From: an uncultured Lachnospiraceae bacterium
Lineage (GTDB): Bacteria > Bacillota > Clostridia > Lachnospirales > Lachnospiraceae
Assembly (NCBI GenBank): GCA_910587715.1
Contig: CAJUMV010000015.1
Coordinates: 1-64,000 of the forward strand
Reading direction: 5' to 3'
Length of the DNA: 64,000 nt
In this document: piece after piece, positions 1 through 9,011 of the stretch
Position numbering within the stretch: the first letter of the stretch is position 1
Layout: each line of letters starts with the position of its first letter
Notes under the pieces: model-generated
What the model was told of the DNA's origin: nothing
The model's database searches: none
What the model saw: only the letters and a program-made list of their open reading frames with translations
Made by a program: the position numbers and the translations under genes

Positions 1-7
1 ATTTATA

Positions 8-49
8 AAAAACCTGCTAAAAAGTCTTGACTTTTGTTAGCAGGTTTTT
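8..49. terminator. Bidirectional intrinsic terminator
   Basis: A 13-bp perfect inverted repeat pairs 8-20 with 37-49, and an inner AAAGTC/GACTTT pairing (21-26 with 29-34) extends it. A run of T follows the stem in both directions, so it can end transcripts on either strand. The stop codon of the decayed sigma fragment on the minus strand lies inside the left arm. Confidence 0.8.
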
Positions 50-214
50 ATGCTCCTGCCAGATGCAGTTGAGCAGGATTCTGGTAATCCAGGTTTTAAA
101 GTAGCGCGGTTCTCGCAGCTTTTCGATGCCGAGCATTCCTCTCGTCACGCATTCCTGCACGGCGTCGAGAGAATCCGCTTCATTTTTTACATATAAAAAG
201 GCGGTGTCTTTTCC
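17..214 (-). pseudogene. ECF sigma factor remnant (region 2 only)
   Basis: Translated on the minus strand, this stretch reads through motifs typical of the SigV-like ECF sigma factors of Clostridia: FLYVKNEADSLDAVQE, then LREPRYFKTWITRILLN, then a stop at 17-19. These correspond to region 2 (core binding and -10 recognition). There is no start codon in a sensible place, an in-frame stop lies upstream at 239-241, and region 4 is replaced by the terminator hairpin. The gene has therefore lost both ends. A functional ECF factor is about 160-180 residues; about 66 are left. No anti-sigma gene is visible. The family call rests on recognised motifs and was not checked by a search. Confidence 0.75.
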
Positions 215-371
215 TTTCGTTGGATTCCGCGGTGTGTTTTACGCAAACGGTGCGCGCTTGTTTTTACCGATTCCGTATGACATAGATTAGACTTTGCGGA
301 AAGGAAAAAGGTTACAGTCTATGTTCCTATATTTTTATCAAGAATTTTATCATCAATTTTATTATAAAGGG

Positions 372-400
372 TTGACACGCGGCATAAAAGAAGATAAAAT
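372..400 (+). promoter_or_regulatory. Sigma-A promoter of tRNA-Leu
   Basis: TTGACA at 372-377 and TAAAAT at 395-400 are separated by 17 bp. The predicted start of transcription falls a few bases before the tRNA at 412, as expected for a stable RNA gene. Confidence 0.85.
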
Positions 401-411
401 AACATTTGTTC

Positions 412-495
412 GCAGGAATGGCGGAATTGGCAGACGCGCACGGTTCAGGTCCGTGTGGTAGCAATACCATGAGAGTTCAAGTCTCTTTTCCTGCA
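412..495 (+). tRNA. tRNA-Leu (anticodon CAG)
   Basis: A class II tRNA with a long variable arm. The acceptor stem pairs GCAGGAA (412-418) with TTCCTGC (488-494), and A495 is the discriminator base. The anticodon stem CACGG/CCGTG encloses a 7-nt loop with CAG at 446-448, decoding CUG. The T stem GAGAG/CTCTT encloses TTCAAGT. The 3' CCA is not encoded. It has its own promoter and is followed by a terminator hairpin, so it is probably a single-gene transcript. Confidence 0.95.
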
Positions 496-502
496 CGCAT
501 AG

Positions 503-530
503 AGGACATCGCTTCGGCGGTGTCCTTTCA
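503..530 (+). terminator. Terminator hairpin after tRNA-Leu
   Basis: A 10-bp stem (503-512 with 517-526, one T-G wobble) is closed by a TTCG tetraloop at 513-516. Only a short T tract follows, so this is a strong hairpin with a modest tail. Confidence 0.65.
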
Positions 531-588
531 CGTTTGACCGCCATTGTCCACCATCACAAGAAAAGGCAAATTATCACATCTTAATCTA

Positions 589-617
589 TTTCCAAGAAAA
601 CATTTCCTCCCTATAAT
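589..617 (+). promoter_or_regulatory. Promoter of the GlcNAc-disaccharide operon
   Basis: TTTCCA (589-594) and TATAAT (612-617) are separated by 17 bp. Transcription would start near 624, about 50 nt before the phosphorylase start codon. The weak -35 box fits a promoter that needs an activator; the AraC-type response regulator encoded at 10071 is the obvious candidate, by inference only. Confidence 0.65.
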
Positions 618-672
618 GGAAGATAAGAAGGCGCAAGGACGGATATTAGCGTCGCAAACGGGGAGGGGTTAC

Positions 673-3087
673 ATGAAATACGGACATTTTGACAATGAAA
701 ACAGGGAGTATGTCATCGACAGGGTGGATTTGCCCTGTTCCTGGACGAATTATCTCGGTGTGGAGGATATGGCGGCGGTGGTGAACCACACGGCGGGCGG
801 CTATCTTTTCTACAAGACGCCGGAGTACCACAGGATCAGCCGTTTCCGAGGCAATGCGGTGCCCATGGACAGACCAGGCTTCTATGTGTATCTGCGGGAC
901 GATGACAGCACGGATTACTGGTCGGTTTCATGGCAGCCGGTAGGCAAGCCTCTGGATCAGGCGAAGTACACCTGCCGTCACGGCATGTCCTACACGGTCT
1001 ATGAGTGCGAGTATGAGGGGATACAGGCGTCCCAGACCATGTTTATTCCCAGAGGCGAGGCGGTACAGCTCTGGGATGTGAAGGTAAAGAATACGGGAGA
1101 CAAGGTAAGAAACCTAAGCCTCTTTTCCTATCTGGAATTTTCCTTCCACCACATTATGATTGACAACCAGAATTTCCAGATGAGTCTGTACTGCGCGGGC
1201 GCGTCTTACGAGGACGGGATTATTGAGGAAGATTTATTCTATGAGGAGGAAGGGTACCAGTATTTTACGGCGGACTTTACGCCGGACGGCTTCGATTGTA
1301 TGCGGGACAGATTCCTCGGTACATACAATACGGAGACCAATCCGGCGGCGGTGATCGCAGGCAAGTGCTTCTCTTCTTATGAAAAAGGGGGAAACCACTG
1401 CGGCAGTCTGCAGAAAAACCTGACGCTGCAGCCGGGAGAGGAGGCGCGCTTTGTCTTTATGCTCGGGGAGGGCAGAAGGGATGAAGGCAGGCGCATCCGT
1501 GCCAAGTACGCGGACCACGGCGCGGTGGATGCGGCACGCGAGGATCTGAAAAATTATTGGGAAGAAAAGTGCTCCAAATTACAGGTGCAGACGCCCAATG
1601 AGGGCATGAACACGCTGCTCAACACATGGACGCTGTACCAGTCGGAGATTAATGTGATGTTTTCGCGGTTTGCTTCTTTTATCGAGGTGGGCGGCAGAGT
1701 GGGGCTGGGCTACCGGGACACGGCGCAGGACGCCATGACGATTCCCCACTCAAATCCGGACAAATGCAGGGAGCGGATCGAGCAGCTTCTCAGGGGGCTT
1801 ACCAGCGCAGGCTACGGTCTGCACTTGTTCCAGCCTGAATGGTTTATGGAAGATACGGGCGCAAAGCCCTTTAAGTCTCCCACGGTGATTCCGGAGCCAG
1901 ACAAAAACAGCATTATACACGGACTGAAGGATGCTTGCTCAGACGACGCCCTTTGGCTTGTGGCTGCGGTGACGGAATACATCAAGGAGACGGGAGACAA
2001 GGATTTTGCCTCCATGCAGTTACCTTATGCGGACACGTTTCTGGAAGGGAAAAAGGAGACGGAGTCGGTCTATGAGCATCTGAAAAGGATTCTGGACTTC
2101 TCCACGGAGCAGGTGGGGCAGACAGGCATCTGCAAGGGGCTTCGCGCCGACTGGAACGACTGCCTGAACCTGGGCGGCGGCGAGAGCGCCATGGTAAGTT
2201 TCCTGCACTACTGGGCGCTGACACAGTTTATCGGTCTGGCAAAACAGCTTGGCAGGACGGAGGATGCGGAGAAATACGCGCAGATTGCGGCGCAGGTACG
2301 GGAAGTGTGCAATACGCAGCTCTGGGACAGCGAGTGGTTTATCAGAGGTATCACGGCGAACGGAAAGAAAATCGGCACACAGGCGGACGCGGAAGGCAGA
2401 GTGCATCTGGAATCCAACGCGTGGGCGGTTCTTTCGGGAGCGGCGGAGGAGGAGAAAGCGGACGCTGCCCTTGCAGCCATCGACAAGTACCTGTATACGC
2501 CTTACGGGCTTTTGCTCAACACCCCTTCCTACACGGTGCCGGATGACGATATCGGTTTTGTCACCAGAGTGTACCCCGGAGTGAAGGAGAACGGCGCGAT
2601 TTTCTCCCATCCGAATCCCTGGGCGTGGGCGGCGGCATGTATGAGAGGACGGGGAGACTTGGCGATGAAATTTTACGACGCGCTCTGCCCGTATCACCAG
2701 AATGACCAGATTGAAATGAGAGAGTCGGAGCCGTATTCTTACTGTCAGTTCATTATGGGAAAAGACCACAGCGCGTACGGCAGGGCGAGGCATCCTTTTA
2801 TGACGGGTTCCGGCGGCTGGTCTTACTTCTCGGCGACCCGTTACATCTTGGGCATCCAGCCGGACTATGACAGCCTGACTGTTGACCCGTGCATTCCGGC
2901 GGACTGGAAAGGGTTTGACGCGGTGCGGGTATGGCGCGGCGCAGCGTATGAGATTCGGGTGAGCAACCCGGACGGCGTGATGAAAGGCGTGAAGGAAATC
3001 AAAGTGGACGGCTTGACAGTAGAAAAAATAATGCCTATGGAAGCGGGCAGCAAGCATATAGTTGAGGTAACGATGGGAGTGAAATAA
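673..3087 (+). CDS. GH94 phosphorylase, probable N,N'-diacetylchitobiose phosphorylase
   Basis: Glycoside hydrolase family 94 enzymes split a beta-linked disaccharide with phosphate, giving a sugar-1-phosphate and a free sugar. The protein (804 aa) has the usual length and cytoplasmic character, with no signal peptide. The start MKYGHFDNENREY matches the family start and has GGGAGGGG just upstream; the reading frame stays open back to 544 but without a ribosome site. The catalytic aspartate is D493 in ADWND, followed by LNLGGGES. Overall the sequence resembles Vibrio chitobiose phosphorylase more than cellobiose phosphorylases, for example around RPGFYVYLRDDDS and HCGSLQKNL. The neighbours nagA and nagB, which act on GlcNAc-6-phosphate, point the same way. 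Cellobiose phosphorylase remains the main alternative. Confidence 0.8.
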   Translation: MKYGHFDNENREYVIDRVDLPCSWTNYLGVEDMAAVVNHTAGGYLFYKTPEYHRISRFRGNAVPMDRPGFYVYLRDDDSTDYWSVSWQPVGKPLDQAKYTCRHGMSYTVYECEYEGIQASQTMFIPRGEAVQLWDVKVKNTGDKVRNLSLFSYLEFSFHHIMIDNQNFQMSLYCAGASYEDGIIEEDLFYEEEGYQYFTADFTPDGFDCMRDRFLGTYNTETNPAAVIAGKCFSSYEKGGNHCGSLQKNLTLQPGEEARFVFMLGEGRRDEGRRIRAKYADHGAVDAAREDLKNYWEEKCSKLQVQTPNEGMNTLLNTWTLYQSEINVMFSRFASFIEVGGRVGLGYRDTAQDAMTIPHSNPDKCRERIEQLLRGLTSAGYGLHLFQPEWFMEDTGAKPFKSPTVIPEPDKNSIIHGLKDACSDDALWLVAAVTEYIKETGDKDFASMQLPYADTFLEGKKETESVYEHLKRILDFSTEQVGQTGICKGLRADWNDCLNLGGGESAMVSFLHYWALTQFIGLAKQLGRTEDAEKYAQIAAQVREVCNTQLWDSEWFIRGITANGKKIGTQADAEGRVHLESNAWAVLSGAAEEEKADAALAAIDKYLYTPYGLLLNTPSYTVPDDDIGFVTRVYPGVKENGAIFSHPNPWAWAAACMRGRGDLAMKFYDALCPYHQNDQIEMRESEPYSYCQFIMGKDHSAYGRARHPFMTGSGGWSYFSATRYILGIQPDYDSLTVDPCIPADWKGFDAVRVWRGAAYEIRVSNPDGVMKGVKEIKVDGLTVEKIMPMEAGSKHIVEVTMGVK

Positions 3088-3237
3088 TGTGCGGCGAAGA
3101 AGAACCTAAGAAATCGTGAGAAATCCAGTTTACAGGGAAAGCACTTCGCGAATCGGAATAGAAACAGAGGATGCGGCGGCAGGCTGGAAAGAAAAACAGG
3201 CTGATTTGAGTCGCAGCAGGAAAAAGGAGGGTATACA

Positions 3238-4650
3238 ATGATTAAATTCGGGACGGGCGGCTGGAGAGCCGTGATCGGAGATGAATTTACGAAGGAGAAC
3301 ATCCAGATTTTATCGAGGGCGATCTGCGATAAGATGCGGGAGGAGAAGGTGGAGAAGGAGGGCATTGTGCTCGGCTATGACAGGCGTTTCCTCTCCAAGG
3401 AGGCGATGCAGTGGGCGGCGCAGGTTTTTGCCGCGGAAGGGATCAAGGCAAGCCTCATCAACAAATCGGCGCCCACGCCGCTCGTCATGTTCTATGTGAT
3501 GAAGCACGAGTACCACTACGGCATGATGATTACCGCGAGCCACAACCCGGCAATTTACAACGGCATCAAGGTATTTACCTTCGGCGGACGGGATGCGGAC
3601 GAGGTGCAGACGGCGGATATCGAGCGTTACATTAACGAGGTGACGGACATTCCCGTGGACGAGATGAACTATGCGGAAGGCATCGAGAAGGGGCTGATTG
3701 AGGAGATTTATCCCCTCAACGAATATCTGGACAGCATCATTGACACGGTGGATATGGATAAGATCAAGACGAGGGGGCTTCGCATTGCGCTTGACCCGAT
3801 GTACGGGGTGAGTGAGACTTCTTTAAAAACAATACTGATGACGGCAAGATGCGAGGTGGAGACCATCCATGAGAGGCACGATACGCTTTTCGGGGGCAAG
3901 CTTCCCGCGCCCACGGCGGAGACGCTTCGCGCGCTGCAGAACTATGTGATTGACAGACGCTGTGATCTGGGGCTGGCGACGGACGGTGACGCGGACCGAA
4001 TCGGCGTGATCGACGATCAGGGGAACTTCCTGCATCCCAACGACATTCTGGTGCTGCTGTACTACTATCTCGTGAAATATAAGGGCTGGCACGGTCCGGC
4101 AGTCAGAAATATCTGTACCACCCACCTGCTCGACCGGGTGGCGGAGAGCTTCGGGGAACAGTGCTACGAGGTGCCGGTGGGCTTCAAGCACATTTCCGCA
4201 AAGATGTTTGCTACGGATGCCATCATCGGCGGCGAGTCTTCTGGCGGCATGGCTGTGAGAGGACATATCAAGGGCAAGGACGGTATTTACGCTTCCGCAC
4301 TTCTGGTGGAGATGATTGCCGTGACGGGCATGAAGCTTTCAGAGATTATGGATACCATCCGGAAAGAGTTTGGCGGCACGGCGCTGGAGGAGCGGGATTA
4401 CCGTTTCAGCCCGCAGAAGAAGGAAGCGATCCAGAAACAGCTTTTGCAGGATAAGGAGCTGCCGCAGATTCCCTTCGAGGTGGAGAAGGTTTCCTACTTG
4501 GACGGCTTGAAGATTTACTTAAAAGACGGCGGCTGGATTTCCGTCAGATTCTCCGGCACGGAGCCGCTTCTTCGCATCTTCTGCGAGATGAAGGAAAAGC
4601 AGGATGCGGCGGCGTTCTGTAAAGTCTTTGAAGAGTATCTGGGTTTATGA
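3238..4650 (+). CDS. Phosphohexomutase (alpha-D-phosphohexomutase family)
   Basis: Interconverts a hexose-1-phosphate and hexose-6-phosphate through a phosphoserine enzyme. All four family signatures are visible in 470 aa: the active-site loop TASHNP with S101, the metal loop DGDADR at 249-254, the sugar loop GGESSGG at 331-337 and the phosphate-binding loop RFSGTEP at 437-443. It starts after AAAAAGGAGGG. A 150-nt gap separates it from the phosphorylase. In this context its likely substrate is GlcNAc-1-phosphate released by the phosphorylase, making GlcNAc-6-phosphate for NagA. It could also act on glucose-1-phosphate; the sequence alone does not settle this. Confidence 0.85.
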   Translation: MIKFGTGGWRAVIGDEFTKENIQILSRAICDKMREEKVEKEGIVLGYDRRFLSKEAMQWAAQVFAAEGIKASLINKSAPTPLVMFYVMKHEYHYGMMITASHNPAIYNGIKVFTFGGRDADEVQTADIERYINEVTDIPVDEMNYAEGIEKGLIEEIYPLNEYLDSIIDTVDMDKIKTRGLRIALDPMYGVSETSLKTILMTARCEVETIHERHDTLFGGKLPAPTAETLRALQNYVIDRRCDLGLATDGDADRIGVIDDQGNFLHPNDILVLLYYYLVKYKGWHGPAVRNICTTHLLDRVAESFGEQCYEVPVGFKHISAKMFATDAIIGGESSGGMAVRGHIKGKDGIYASALLVEMIAVTGMKLSEIMDTIRKEFGGTALEERDYRFSPQKKEAIQKQLLQDKELPQIPFEVEKVSYLDGLKIYLKDGGWISVRFSGTEPLLRIFCEMKEKQDAAAFCKVFEEYLGL

Positions 4651-4685
4651 TAAGATAGAAAAAAACGGAGGGTATCATAAACAGT

Positions 4686-6473
4686 ATGACAAATAGGGCT
4701 GTGGAAAAACACAGACGGAGAAAATCACTCAGATGGAGCATGGTAAGACGGCTCATATTTGGGTGGTTTTTGCCGTTATTTTTAATGATTTGCGGGGTTA
4801 TCGTTCTGATGACGAAAAATGTGCTCGGGCAGGTGGAGCACACGATTCTGGCGTCTGTAGAGAAAACGGTGGAAATCATGGAGTATCAGTTGAAGGATTG
4901 TGAGACCGCCTCTAAGGATGCGTCCTATAAAGCTGTGATCATGCAGCATTATAAGGCGTATTTAGGGAATAAAAACGGAACCGGATTTGAAAAAGAGTTG
5001 AGAAAATATCTGACGGAGCAGTACGGTTATGACGACAACTGCAGGGCAGCGCTGCTTGTGATACTGGAACATCCGGATATTTCCGCCTATGCCTTAAACT
5101 ACAGCAATGGAGGGACTTATCAGGACATTCAGTTTTTCAACACGAAAGCCAGAGAGAAGATATTGGAGGTTGCGCAGACGCTCGACACCGGCACGACGCT
5201 GGTCGGCGTGGATGGCAGGGTTTACATGGTCAGGAATCTGGTGACTTCCAAGTTCGTCCCCTACGCGGTGCTGGCGCTGGAGCTGAATCGGGACTCCCTG
5301 ATGAAAAGCTATACGGGAATATGGGGGTATGCGGATGCCGCTCTGTACTGGAACGGGGAGCTGCTCGTGCCGGGCACACAGGACCATGGAGAACACCGGG
5401 AGCACAGCTATGATGATATGGTAAGTGCGCTTGGAGAGCGCGACGCGGTGTATGAGTACAAGAGCGGGGGGTATTCCCATGCCTATCGCAGAATTGAAAC
5501 CTACGGCGGAATTATGGTGCTGCTCGTCAGTCTGGACAATCGTGTGACCTATGCGGAGCTGACAACGATGCAGTATGTATTCCTAATTTTACTGGTCTTT
5601 ATGGTGCCGCTAATTATACAGATGATGCGTTTCTTCCATAATAAGGTAACGGTGCCGCTCGGGGAAATCATCGCCGCGGCTGATGCGGTCAGAGAGGGGA
5701 AGCTGGGTATTCAGCTTGTGAACGAGGAGGACAATGAAGAGTTTTATCAGGTGAAGGATTCGTTCAACCACATGTCCCAGCGGCTGAAGAACCAGTTTGA
5801 CAAGATTTATCTGGAGGAGGTGGCGCTTCGTGACGCAAAGATCATGGCGCTGCAGTCCCAGATTAACCCGCATTTTTTGAACAATACGCTGGAAATCATC
5901 AACTGGGAAGCACGCCTGAATGGTAATTATAAGGTGAGCGGCATGATCGAAGCGCTTTCCACTATGCTGGGGGAAACCATGAACCGGAAAGAGGCGCAGT
6001 TTCATTCCGTGGCGGAGGAGATAGCTTATGCGGACGCGTATCTCTACATTATATCCCAGCGGTTCGGGGCGAAATTCAGGTGCGAAGAAAAAATCGACGA
6101 GCGTCTGCTCAATGTGCAGGTGCCAAGGCTGATCATCCAGCCCATTGTAGAGAACGCGGTGGAACACGGCATGGATATCACCACGCAGGGCAGGCTGGAG
6201 GTGCGGCTGTTTGAACGTGAGGACGGGTATCTGTGCATCGAGGTGGAGGACAACGGTCATCTGACGGCGGAGGACAGGAAGCGGATTGATAAAATATTGT
6301 CACAGGATGCGGAAATGGCAAAAGAGAAGCGCGTCAGCCTGGGAATTCGTAATGTTGACCAGAGACTGAAGATGATATACGGTGCGGATTGTGGACTATT
6401 TATAGACGGCAATGAGGAAGATTACACGGTCAGCACAATTTTGCTCAAAATGGATATACCAAGCGAACAATAA
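4686..6473 (+). CDS. Sensor histidine kinase, LytS/YesM type
   Basis: Membrane sensor of a two-component system, 595 aa. It has one transmembrane segment near residues 22-44, an extracytoplasmic sensing region to about 294, a second segment near 295-315 and a HAMP linker. The His_kinase domain carries the phosphoacceptor H396 in QINPHFLNN, the N box IVENAVEHG around N490 and a degenerate DNG box. This architecture is standard for carbohydrate sensors in Clostridia. Its partner is most likely the AraC-type regulator at 10071, separated from it by the three transporter genes. The start ATG lies 13 nt after GGAGGG, a rather long spacing; an upstream in-frame stop excludes an earlier start. Confidence 0.88.
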   Translation: MTNRAVEKHRRRKSLRWSMVRRLIFGWFLPLFLMICGVIVLMTKNVLGQVEHTILASVEKTVEIMEYQLKDCETASKDASYKAVIMQHYKAYLGNKNGTGFEKELRKYLTEQYGYDDNCRAALLVILEHPDISAYALNYSNGGTYQDIQFFNTKAREKILEVAQTLDTGTTLVGVDGRVYMVRNLVTSKFVPYAVLALELNRDSLMKSYTGIWGYADAALYWNGELLVPGTQDHGEHREHSYDDMVSALGERDAVYEYKSGGYSHAYRRIETYGGIMVLLVSLDNRVTYAELTTMQYVFLILLVFMVPLIIQMMRFFHNKVTVPLGEIIAAADAVREGKLGIQLVNEEDNEEFYQVKDSFNHMSQRLKNQFDKIYLEEVALRDAKIMALQSQINPHFLNNTLEIINWEARLNGNYKVSGMIEALSTMLGETMNRKEAQFHSVAEEIAYADAYLYIISQRFGAKFRCEEKIDERLLNVQVPRLIIQPIVENAVEHGMDITTQGRLEVRLFEREDGYLCIEVEDNGHLTAEDRKRIDKILSQDAEMAKEKRVSLGIRNVDQRLKMIYGADCGLFIDGNEEDYTVSTILLKMDIPSEQ

Positions 6474-6594
6474 AAGGCAAAAAAGAACAACACCAACAAT
6501 TTTCTACTTCTCCCTTACGGAGTATGATAAGTACATAAACAGAAAACAACAGACGAAAACGGTCTGTACGCAAACGAAAGGGAGGAATAAGGGT

Positions 6595-8025
6595 ATGATG
6601 AAAAAAAGAATGATGGCAGCAATGCTTGCAGGCGCCATGGTATTATCCATGACAGCATGTGGAAACAGCGGTGACGCAGGAAGCGCTGCAAGCACAGGAG
6701 GGGACGCGGCAGCGGAGGCTCCGGCAGCTGAAGAAGAGGATCCGGCGGCAGACGCAGGAGAGGCAGCGGAAGCACCCGCAGCGGCGGAAGGTCCGGTAGA
6801 ACTGGTAGTAACGACCACCTTCGCAGGTGAGGACTCCAACGCACAGAACTACAAGGATGCGGTAAAAGGCTGGGAGGCGGAGACAGGCAACACAGTAATT
6901 GACACTTCCGCAACTTCAGACGAGACTTTCAAGACAAGAGTGGCAACAGACTTTGAGACAGGTTCCGAGCCGGATGTGCTGTTCTTCTTCAACGGGGCAG
7001 ACTCCAACAGCTTCATCGAGGCAGGCAAGGTGGTTTCCATCGACGAGATCCGCGCAGAGTATCCGGACTACGCGTCCAACATGAATGACGACCTGATCAC
7101 AGCTTCTCTGGTGGACAACAAGAAATACGCGGTACCCGCAAACGGTTACTGGGAGGCAATGTTCGTAAACACCGAGATTCTTGAGGCAGCAGGCGTGGCA
7201 ATGCCCGGCGCAGACTACACCATGGACCAGTTCAAGGCAGACTGCGAGAAGATCAAGGCAGCAGGTTACGCACCGATTGCGGCAGCGCTTGGCAACATTC
7301 CTCATTACTGGTGGGAGTTCGCAATCTTCAACAACCAGTCTCCTGCAACCCATCTGGAAATCCCGGAGAACGCGGGTGACGAGAACGGTCAGGCATGGGT
7401 ACAGGGCATGAACGACATCAAGGAGCTGTATGAACTGGGATACTTCCCGGAGAACACGCTCTCTGCAACAGACGACGAGACTTTCGCAATGTTCACGGAA
7501 GGCAAGGCAGCATTCCTGATCGACGGTTCCTGGAAAGTGGGCGGTATCGTAGGCGCATGCCAGTCCGACCCGAGCGACCCGGCAACTCTGGATTCCGCAA
7601 AGTTAGATAAGTTTGACGTAACCTATGTACCCGGCAAGGGCAGCAGAAAGGCAACCGATCTGATTGGCGGTCTTTCCTCCGGATACTTTATCACAAGAAA
7701 GGCATGGGACGATCCGGCTAAGAGAGCTGCAGCAGTCAGCTTTGTAGAGTACCTGACTTCTGACGAGCAGGTTCCCAAGTTTGCACAGCACGGCGCATCT
7801 GCACTGAAGAATGCACCGGAGGTTGACACTTCTGAATTCAATGTTCTGCAGGTTAAGGCGATGAACATGATGGCAGGCACCACGTCTCTTACGGGTGCGG
7901 TACAGGATCTGTTCTCAGGCGACTGCCGCGTATCCACCTTCGACGGTATGCCCGAGATCGTGACAGGCAGAGTGGCAGCAGAGGATGCGGTAGCAGAAGG
8001 CTTAGACGCATATCACAATCAGTAA
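6595..8025 (+). CDS. ABC transporter sugar-binding lipoprotein (CUT1 type)
   Basis: Extracellular solute-binding protein, 476 aa, family 1. The N-terminus is a lipoprotein signal with lipobox LSMTAC and lipid-anchored C22, followed by a long low-complexity Ala/Glu linker to about residue 63 and then the binding domain. The frame is open upstream to 6412, but GGAGGAATAAGGGT directly precedes ATG 6595, so the shorter start is chosen. It follows the kinase gene by 121 nt and precedes two permease genes. The likely ligand is a GlcNAc-containing disaccharide, inferred from the catabolic genes. A hairpin after its stop probably keeps its mRNA more abundant than that of the permeases. Confidence 0.9.
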   Translation: MMKKRMMAAMLAGAMVLSMTACGNSGDAGSAASTGGDAAAEAPAAEEEDPAADAGEAAEAPAAAEGPVELVVTTTFAGEDSNAQNYKDAVKGWEAETGNTVIDTSATSDETFKTRVATDFETGSEPDVLFFFNGADSNSFIEAGKVVSIDEIRAEYPDYASNMNDDLITASLVDNKKYAVPANGYWEAMFVNTEILEAAGVAMPGADYTMDQFKADCEKIKAAGYAPIAAALGNIPHYWWEFAIFNNQSPATHLEIPENAGDENGQAWVQGMNDIKELYELGYFPENTLSATDDETFAMFTEGKAAFLIDGSWKVGGIVGACQSDPSDPATLDSAKLDKFDVTYVPGKGSRKATDLIGGLSSGYFITRKAWDDPAKRAAAVSFVEYLTSDEQVPKFAQHGASALKNAPEVDTSEFNVLQVKAMNMMAGTTSLTGAVQDLFSGDCRVSTFDGMPEIVTGRVAAEDAVAEGLDAYHNQ

Positions 8026-8045
8026 ATCAAATAGGGGAGTGTTTG

Positions 8046-8072
8046 AAGGGGCAGGGGCTTACCCTGCCCTTT
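8046..8072 (+). promoter_or_regulatory. Intercistronic hairpin between binding protein and permease genes
   Basis: An 11-bp GC-rich stem (8046-8056 with 8062-8072, one G-U pair) closes a 5-nt loop. It is not followed by a clear T tract. Such hairpins after solute-binding-protein genes commonly protect the upstream mRNA or attenuate read-through, giving excess binding protein. Confidence 0.6.
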
Positions 8073-8108
8073 CCTTAAAAAACTTTTGGAAAAGTGTGGA
8101 GGTGGCTT

Positions 8109-8996
8109 ATGGGAGCTAATATATATCGCAATAAAAAGCCGGCACTGGCGTTTCTTCTTCCGGCGTTTCTGTTCATGGTGCTGTTCCTCTATTATCCGTT
8201 CTTTAAAACAATCATTAACAGTTTTATGCACCTGAAACAGCTTGGCGCGACGGCGACAGAGTTTAACGCGCCTTGGTATACCAACTACGAGGAGATGCTG
8301 CACGATCCGAACGTGTGGACCTCCGTAAAGAATACGATCATTATGATGGTTGTCACGCTGGTGGGGCAGGTGGGAATCGCCATCGTGCTGGCGCTGATGG
8401 TGGACAATATCGGCAGGGGAAAACAGATTTTCAGAACGCTCTATTTCTTCCCCATCGTGATTTCCGCGACGGCATTAGGTCTGATGTTCAACCTGATCTT
8501 TCTTCGGGACAAAGGCATGGTTAATCAGGTTCTGGAAATGCTCGGCAAGCAGGATCTGACGGACTGGAAGGCGGAAGGTATCGCCCTTGTCACGATGATG
8601 GCGCCGGTTATGTGGCAGTACGTGGGATTTTACTTCGTTATCCTTGTGACGGGACTGAACAATATTTCCGACGAGCTGTATGAGGCGGCTACAATCGACG
8701 GCGCGACGGCACTGCAGCGGGTGCGCTACATATCGGTCCCCCTGCTTCACAATGTGATCTGTACCTGCAGCGTTCTGGCGGTTACCGGCGCGCTCAAGGT
8801 GTTCGACCTGCCGTGGGTAATGTTCCCCAAGGGGATGCCCCTTAAAAGTACTTTCCTGACCGGCACGTACATGTACTATCAGACGATGGAGACGAAGAAC
8901 GTGGACTACGGCGCGGCGCTGGCGGTTCTGATCGTGGTGCTGGGCGTGGTGCTCTCCAAGGTGGTCAACGCCATTTTCAAAGAGAAAGATTACTAG
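8109..8996 (+). CDS. ABC transporter permease (MalF/CUT1 type)
   Basis: First membrane subunit of the sugar importer, 295 aa with six predicted transmembrane segments. The cytoplasmic EAA loop that contacts the ATPase is visible as ELYEAATIDGATALQR near residues 188-205. A GTG at 8094 could extend the frame, but GGAGGT at 8098-8103 lies 5 nt before ATG 8109, so that start is preferred. The second permease follows after 15 nt. No ATPase gene is present in the locus, so the system probably borrows a shared MsmK/UgpC-type ATPase encoded elsewhere, as is common for CUT1 importers of Firmicutes. Confidence 0.9.
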   Translation: MGANIYRNKKPALAFLLPAFLFMVLFLYYPFFKTIINSFMHLKQLGATATEFNAPWYTNYEEMLHDPNVWTSVKNTIIMMVVTLVGQVGIAIVLALMVDNIGRGKQIFRTLYFFPIVISATALGLMFNLIFLRDKGMVNQVLEMLGKQDLTDWKAEGIALVTMMAPVMWQYVGFYFVILVTGLNNISDELYEAATIDGATALQRVRYISVPLLHNVICTCSVLAVTGALKVFDLPWVMFPKGMPLKSTFLTGTYMYYQTMETKNVDYGAALAVLIVVLGVVLSKVVNAIFKEKDY

Positions 8997-9011
8997 GAGG
9001 AGGGATAGACT

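Noticed and set aside
544..672. 43-codon N-terminal extension of the GH94 protein
   Set aside because: It contains the probable promoter (589-617) and no family similarity; the enzyme family starts at the ATG at 673.
2020..3057. Long open frame on the minus strand, 345 codons
   Set aside because: It lies fully inside the GH94 gene, has no ribosome site, and its product is rich in Arg, His and Val as expected for an antisense shadow. The same holds for 45008-46279 inside dxs and 53172-54230 inside the chemoreceptor gene.
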